From Lingula anatina (Eukaryota > Brachiopoda > Lingulata > Lingulida > Lingulidae), in assembly GCF_001039355.2 (NCBI RefSeq), contig NW_019773670.1:280463-306985 (forward strand): DNA of 26,523 nt, in the 5' to 3' direction. Shown here piece by piece: positions 21,483 to 26,523 of this stretch. A model generated the notes under the pieces. It did no database searches, was not told the origin of the DNA, and worked only from the letters and a program-made list of their open reading frames with translations. The first letter of the stretch is position 1. The number at the start of each line of letters is the position of its first letter. The translations under genes were made by a program, and so were the position numbers.

Positions 21483-21521
21483 CAAGGTAATGTACTTGTA
21501 AGAATTAATTCATTGGCAGAC

Positions 21522-22665
21522 ATGACAACTGTGTGTGTTGAAGACGCATGACTTTGGTGGAATGGAGAGGAGTATATTTCCCGCGTTTCCCGGTATAGGC
21601 CCCCGACTAAACGCCACTGGGACACTGGAGTTCAGACCTGACGACGTACTGCTGTGCACATATCCTAAATGCTGTGTTGCTTTTCAATATGTGATATCTC
21701 AGATACCATTCTATACCTCGATACGGAGCCTGTGTGAGTGTGTGTGTGCGTGTGTTGTGGAGGGGGTGGATGTTCGGGAGGGGGAGAATGAAGAGGTCGA
21801 GCGGGGATTTTAACGTGTTCGACACGCGTACACTATGTGAGATGTATATGGGACCATGTAGGCACTACATCATGATCACTACTGTTATACTTAGTATTTT
21901 TTAGATAATATACAACACCAACATAAACATCTGCGTTTATGTATGCCGTCCTAGCGGAAAAGCCTAATGTTCAGTGTCATTTCCAAATCTATATTTCGTT
22001 GATTTTTGGACTTTAAAATTTTAGCATCACTATTTGCCAACATCCAAAACTTTGCTACCGACCATATTTGTGCATAATTCTCACATATACAGCGACCTCT
22101 TTAAGAACAACACTTTTTCTTGCTTGAATTAATAGGAACACAATAATGCCGACACTAAATGTAAGTGAGCATTATGACGAAGTCAAAATTCTTGAAACCT
22201 TTGATAAAACGTCATAAACGACATGCCGTCACCAAGAATCTTGATTACACACATGCCGAAGAGATTGGTGCCACTGGATGCATGGAAGAAGAACATCAAG
22301 GTTATCATTGTCAGCAGAAACCCGAAAGATGTGGCCGCGTCCTTCTGTGCCTTTACAAACGCTTGTAACTTGTAAACTGCATGATTACAGTGGCACTAAA
22401 TGACTTCGCACGGATTTTTCTCGCTTTTCTTGCAAGGAAAAGGTAAAGAATAATATTGATTGTCATAATTATTGCCATAAGCGGTTTTTTTGTAAAAAAA
22501 AAAAGATCTGATATGATCTATGTGCGAATTTTACAGGTGTTTATTTATTTGTTTATTTATCTATTCAAGTTGCGGGAAGTTCATGGTTTGAGAACAAGAA
22601 ATGGTTTGAGGCAGCCAACGACAATCCTAACTGCTTGTTTCTGACGTACGAGGACATGAAAAAAA
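21522..22665 (+). pseudogene. Sulfotransferase type A pseudogene, lacking exons 4-5
   Basis: It matches the type A gene in exon 1 (21522-21672), exon 2 (about 22136-22442) and exon 3 (about 22570-22665). Breaks seen: a 13-bp deletion after GAAGACGC and a 1-bp deletion in the TTTCCCG region of exon 1; loss of the exon 1 donor (GCGGTAATG became GCTGTGTTG); small indels and an in-frame stop in exon 2; and an extra A at the end of exon 3. Similarity to intron 3 of the A gene continues to about 22760 and then stops. Exons 4 and 5 are missing before the next gene starts. Motif remnants such as ITHMPKR and SRNPKDVAASF are still readable in separate frames. Confidence 0.93.
21733..21765 (+). repeat. 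GT-rich microsatellite in the pseudogene
   Basis: An interrupted TG run following the lost exon 1 donor. The A gene has a shorter TG-rich version at about 10560-10582. Confidence 0.7.
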
Positions 22666-23137
22666 GTAAGTTTACATCTGGGGCATCAAATGAAGGATTT
22701 TTAACAATCATAATCGATATGACAGTAATAAGTTACATTTTAACTTGTATATGATAGATTTACTGAAATCTTGTGAACAGAGCAAATAAGGTAGGCCTAA
22801 ATGTTTTCTTTTAACGAATGGTTGTTGATTTCTTGTACTTGCCCTAATATGTCCATACATAAAGCAAGTTCAATGATTTTTATCCTACAAAGTTGTTTTA
22901 CACATACGCACATGTAACAATGAATGGTTTGCTCACAAGAATCGAAACAAAAGGATGTAGAAAGCCCATTACTTATTTATTTATTGTGATGTGACGTGTA
23001 TAAATGGATTATAGTCACTTTAAAAATGATGATTCTATTTGGTGTCTAAATAGAGATGGGTAGGACCATTTCATATAAATACTATTATTCCTATTGATTT
23101 TAACGCTAGTAAAGCACGCAGTGACACCTCAATACCA
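22666..23137 (+). other. Residual intron 3 of the pseudogene, then upstream region of B3
   Basis: 22666 to about 22760 matches intron 3 of the A gene. About 22920-23137 matches sequence upstream of B1 and B2. The deletion that removed exons 4-5 therefore lies around 22760-22920. Confidence 0.6.
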
Positions 23138-23145
23138 GTAAACAA
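23138..23145 (+). promoter_or_regulatory. Forkhead-like site upstream of B3
   Basis: GTAAACAA in the block AATACCAGTAAACAACAG, kept from B1 and B2, about 63 bp before the ATG. The GATA-like half sites seen in B1 and B2 are not kept. Confidence 0.4.
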
Positions 23146-23207
23146 CAGGTAACTTGGCCAAAAAAGGGGACGCTCAAACGTTATTTACCCTGCACCACTG
23201 CTTTAAA

Positions 23208-26200
23208 ATGGCGGAAATTCGAGTCAAAGATGCTGGAGGCCATGAATATAACGTGATAGAGTGGCGAGGGATGTATTTTCCCCTTTTCCCTGGAATAGTC
23301 CCTCGTTTGGAAACCTTGGGTACGTTTGAATGCAGAAAGGATGATATTTTGCTTTTGACGTACCCTAAATCAGGTAAGTAAAGGGCTGATGCATCTGAAA
23401 TGTATAATAATGATAAACAGTAGGGCCTACATAATTGTACGATTTTTACGCCGTGGGGCACACTGAAATCCACGCAGATTTAAAATTCGCCTAGGGCAAG
23501 GCGAAATCGAAATCACAGTCGATTTTAAATAATAAATAGCCTATATGGGTTTTCGTTAAAGCTGTCACTGTTTCTAGGTACACGGTGGATATATTATGTA
23601 GTAAGCATGGTCAAAAACAACAGCACGGATGACCCCAGCATGCACTCGATGTACCTTGAAATGCTCGACCAAGAGGATTTTGCCAAAATGGCGTCTCCCA
23701 GGATCTTGTCGAGTCACCTGCCCATACACCTCCTGCCGCCAGATGTGTGGAGCAAGCAGATCAAGATCATCCTAGTTACCAGGAATCCGAAAGACGTGGC
23801 TGTGTCATATTATAACTTCCTGAAAGGCTTAAAGAAATTTGAATACAGTGGCCCATGGGAATCGTACTTTCCAATTTTCACACAAGGGAAGGGTAAGATA
23901 TAAATAGGGTATAACAGCCCCCTTTTCGTCAGGTGTAGCTTGTGTGAATTCTACAGTCGCCATTTTGGTAATAATACACGTGGGACTGCGCCACTGTTCA
24001 TACTAAACATGCCTCAGTATTGTTGTGTACCTGATTGCCAGAGTCGTCAAGGTGGGCATAATTTTCCTAAAGATTCAGGGCTTCGTTTGAAATGAAAGGG
24101 GACATTAATCGCGTCTGCGCATAGGTAAAAACGCCTTTGGAATCCAGGTCGGTACAGTGTCGTGTGTGTGAAGCACCCCACCCCTCTGAATATAAAAAGA
24201 CATTTACTGGTAAGAATATGCTGTTTATTATCTAACATAATCTTCACCAATAAGAGATTTAAATGTACTTGTAGGGAGAAACTAAGGGGCCCAAGAAATT
24301 GTACGCATTTATTGTCTTTGAAAGGGTCAATGCTCACCTGCAGTTCCACGGGGTCATGTCGATACTCCCCCGCACCGATACTCCCCCTCAGTATATCTGT
24401 AATTGTGGGGGAGTATCGGTGCGGGGACGCATAGGCATGTAACCCAGTCCACGAACCCATCATCTGCACTTCCATTATAATGTAATTTAATGTAATGTAT
24501 ATCCATGCTTGACTGTCACATTGATTGATTAGGTTTAATCCACGATTGGCTTCCCTTTATTGGATTGTGGCTACCTAACTAAAGACAAGTAGGCCTGGGC
24601 CTAACTAGTAAAACATGATCAATACATATTTTCTTGATGCTGAAAGTGAATGATAAAATATTGCGTGCCTTGCAAGAAAACTTTAAAGTTTTGATTTATA
24701 TTGCAGGTAACTATTGATGTTTGAAATCAACAGCAGTTGTGACAGACAGATCATCGAACCCAGTTCATCCTGTGGAACCGCTGCTGACAGCAAAATGGCT
24801 GACAGAGGGATATAATGGTTCAAGATTTGTTTGCTGGAAGGGAGCACTAGTGCGCTGGATTTGGTCTCAAAGTGCAATTTAATATCACAAATGATCTTAA
24901 AAGATCTTAATCATTACAGCAGTAGTCTTAATTGGACTGAATCTGCTTTTAAGATCAAAATAATCTAACATCTACTTGAATGGTTAAGCAGTTTCCTCCC
25001 CTCACAATAGAGGACACCTCTGCTCACAATAGGAGAATGTGTACGGGGAGACAACTTAATTGGCTGTCAGTCCAGAATTGGTCTTACTCATGGTTTAAGA
25101 TCATGTTAGACTATTTGTGATCTTAAATTGCACTTTAAGACCAAATCAAGCCCACTAGTGGATGTCCATAATCACACCTTCTATGTTAAAGGGCAAGTCA
25201 CAACTTGACCCAGGCACATTAATTAGAGATGGACAGGTTGCATTAAAAATAATGTAGAAAGGTTAATTGGTCTTGGCAAAACGTATAAGGTCTTGGTAAA
25301 ACGTATGAGTGCCCCTAGAAGTGTTTTCTCATGTCCATTTTCAGAAGAGCTATTGTCAGTAAATATTCATAAGCACTCCACGTACCTGCATAAGGTTATA
25401 TTATAAAGTGATATTCTTTTTTTATTGATGTAATGAGCATGACAGGCAATGTTACGTAAAGCATTGTTATTCAGTCTACTGTAAGAATCATGAAAGGATG
25501 TATAAGTTAAATAATTTATTTGTGTAGCTGCAATTTCTCGGCCAATGAAATACTGCAGATATGGAAAACTTTCTATAAAAGTTTCAGAAATAAAATTCAA
25601 TAAACGTAAAAAACATTTTACAAATTTACACAGTTTTTTGTTCTTTTTACAAAATAGCACTACTGAATTATAGTACTGCCAGCGCGGCGCCGGCGGTGCA
25701 CGTGGTTTTAGTCGAGAGCTGTATCGTTCACCGGGTGCTCCCCACGTCACCGTTACCGCTTCTCCTCCTAAACTACAAGAGCCCCAGTATCCATCTCCTG
25801 TGTGAAGGTCACATATAATCTCAACTCGATCCACATGAATTTTGGGCTTTGTCGGTGCTCGGGTCCAGGTGTGGCGCTAGTCGCAATGCTCTCTTGTTCT
25901 AAATTTGCAAATCCAAATCGAAGGATTTATGGGAAATTTCTTCAAAGATGGCTGACAGACAGTCATAAATCAGTCAGGAATACACCAGTACTGTGATCAG
26001 AAAGCATTTAAACAACTTAAGATCGCGCTTTGCAACATTTTTTTCCAAATGGCCTAGTGAACCTCGCCGTATTTAATCTTTGATATTAGTGAATTAAAAA
26101 ACTGCTCTTAATAATGTTAGTAGTAACCAATATTTCATTGCCACGTCTAAAGGCCGTTTGACAGTGCTTTGCAGGGTGCGACTCTGAAGACATTGGAAAA

Positions 26201-26405
26201 AATGCTAAAAAGGCAATAGATAAATAAATAAATAAATACAGAAATTTATCGATGTCCATTATTTTGAATTTATGTGTATTTAACAACGTGCATTTCACTC
26301 ATTTTAGTTCCTTACGGCTCTTGGTTTGACCATACCAAAGAGATGTGTAAGAGAGTGGACAGTTATCCCAACTGCTTATTTCTTACTTACGAAGATATGC
26401 TTAAG
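23208..26405 (+). CDS. Cytosolic sulfotransferase, type B3 (3' end beyond the window)
   Basis: Three exons are visible: 23208-23373, 23578-23892 and 26308-26405. Exons 4 and 5 should follow past 26523. Seen: TYPKSGTRW, His in [17 protein letters not shown] and GSWFDH. The first of these spans the exon 1-2 junction as in the other B genes. The start [11 protein letters not shown] is preferred to an in-frame ATG at 23154 because B1 and B2 begin there and the extra residues are not conserved. Intron 2 is about 2.4 kb against about 340 bp in B1 and B2, because of an insertion (about 23906-25967). It splices normally on paper: donor GTAAGA, acceptor ATTTTAG. Confidence 0.92.
24009..24124 (+). pseudogene. 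THAP zinc-finger exon fragment with a stop
   Basis: An ATG at 24009 opens MPQYCCVPDCQSRQGG, then HNFPKDSGLRLK, which is the start of a THAP (C2CH) DNA-binding domain: MP, first Cys pair, and FPKD. TGA at 24093-24095 stands where the family has a conserved Trp, consistent with a TGG to TGA change. The frame continues to 24124, followed by a possible donor GTAAAA. The rest of the domain is not found nearby. THAP domains occur in host factors and in P-like and Kolobok-type transposases; which of these this came from is open. Confidence 0.75.
24368..24426. repeat. Perfect 20-bp GC-rich hairpin
   Basis: 24368-24387 (CCCCGCACCGATACTCCCCC) and 24407-24426 are perfect inverted copies around a 19-base loop. 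Part of the arm (GATACTCCCCC) is also repeated directly at 24361. Confidence 0.95.
24853..25152. mobile_element. MITE nested in the B3 intron insertion
   Basis: About 50-bp imperfect inverted ends (GATTTGGTCTCAAAGTGCAA on the left, the inverse of GATTTGGTCTTAAAGTGCAA on the right), with internal TCTTAAGATC-type motifs repeated. CACTAGTG lies at both borders (24845-24852 and 25153-25160). It is either an 8-bp target duplication, as in hAT elements, or the palindromic tip of the ends. Confidence 0.75.
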
Positions 26406-26523
26406 GTATGCAGAGGAATGCGTATTTAGTTCAACATTTAATCGACTATTAATTCCCTCGATGCCCGAGTAAAATCTATTATAAGTGACACAATGTATAA
26501 TTAAAATCTTAAATTTGCAAAAA
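26406..26523 (+). other. Start of B3 intron 3
   Basis: It begins with the donor GTATGC and matches B2 intron 3 without the 63-bp duplication. The window ends inside it. Confidence 0.85.

Larger units (their letters stand above)
23906..25967. mobile_element. About 2-kb insertion in B3 intron 2
   Basis: Intron 2 of B3 matches B2 up to GTAAGATATAAAT and again from CAGTCAGGAATAC (about 25973). Between them are about 2 kb absent from B1 and B2. ATAAAT occurs at both borders (23900-23905 and 25967-25972) and may be a target duplication. The insert contains a THAP-type exon, a GC-rich hairpin and a MITE. Its two ends (AGGGTATAACAGCC and GGCTGACAGACAGTC) are not inverted copies, so it may be composite. 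Confidence 0.7.

Noticed and set aside
23154-23207. Upstream in-frame ATG extending sulfotransferase B3 by 18 residues
   Set aside because: B1 and B2 start at MAEIRVKD, and the extra sequence is homologous to their non-coding upstream region.
24047-24475. 142-codon minus-strand frame in the B3 intron
   Set aside because: It overlaps the THAP exon and the perfect hairpin on the other strand, has low-complexity content and resembles no family I know.
25367-25834. 155-codon minus-strand frame
   Set aside because: Only the first third is GC-rich and protein-like. The rest is AT-rich intron-type sequence. It is kept as a weak finding rather than a gene.
1-26523. tRNA or rRNA genes
   Set aside because: I saw no cloverleaf with A and B boxes and no rRNA-like conserved block on either strand. 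A covariance search would be needed to exclude degenerate copies.

Overview
The window is nuclear DNA from an animal. It is AT-rich, its genes are split by short GT-AG introns, and it holds microsatellites and many small foldback transposons. The gene families present (a CD36-type scavenger receptor, the mRNA-export factor NXT1 and cytosolic sulfotransferases), the compact introns and the transposon load suggest an invertebrate, probably marine, either a lophotrochozoan or an invertebrate deuterostome. I cannot name the species.

Region 1 (1-6350) holds the last five exons of a CD36/SCARB-type class B scavenger receptor twice, head to tail (1150-2945 and 4003-5924). The copies are nearly identical even in their introns. 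They differ at seven exonic bases, six of them silent. The second copy has no room for 5' exons, and one ambiguous base (3395) sits where the copies stop matching. Misassembled alleles or a duplicated 3' cassette are the likely explanations. Copy 1 carries a 669-bp transposon (23-691) with 77-bp terminal inverted repeats and an 8-bp target duplication; copy 2 keeps the empty site. The transposon contains a fragment of a RecQ-like helicase.

Region 2 (7717-9494) is a complete four-exon NXT1/NXT2 gene encoding 142 residues, with a hairpin-forming repeat and microsatellites in its introns.

Region 3 (10335 to the end) is a same-strand tandem cluster of cytosolic sulfotransferases. Type A is complete at 10335-13852. 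Type B is complete at 15127-17112 and 17681-20190. A broken type A copy lies at 21522-22665. A further type B gene starts at 23208 and runs off the window. Complete genes have five exons with identical intron phases and encode 289 residues. The order A-B-B-(broken A)-B suggests that an A-B pair was duplicated as a block. Upstream of the start codons are recurring TATA, GATA-like and forkhead-like motifs. The A gene has a palindromic MITE in intron 1, and a pair of related MITEs lies between the third gene and the pseudogene. Intron 2 of the last gene has grown by about 2 kb through an insertion that contains a THAP-domain exon with a stop codon, a MITE and a perfect GC-rich hairpin.

The three gene families share no obvious pathway. 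Within the cluster, the sulfotransferases probably act side by side on different small hydroxylated substrates, using PAPS as the sulfate donor.
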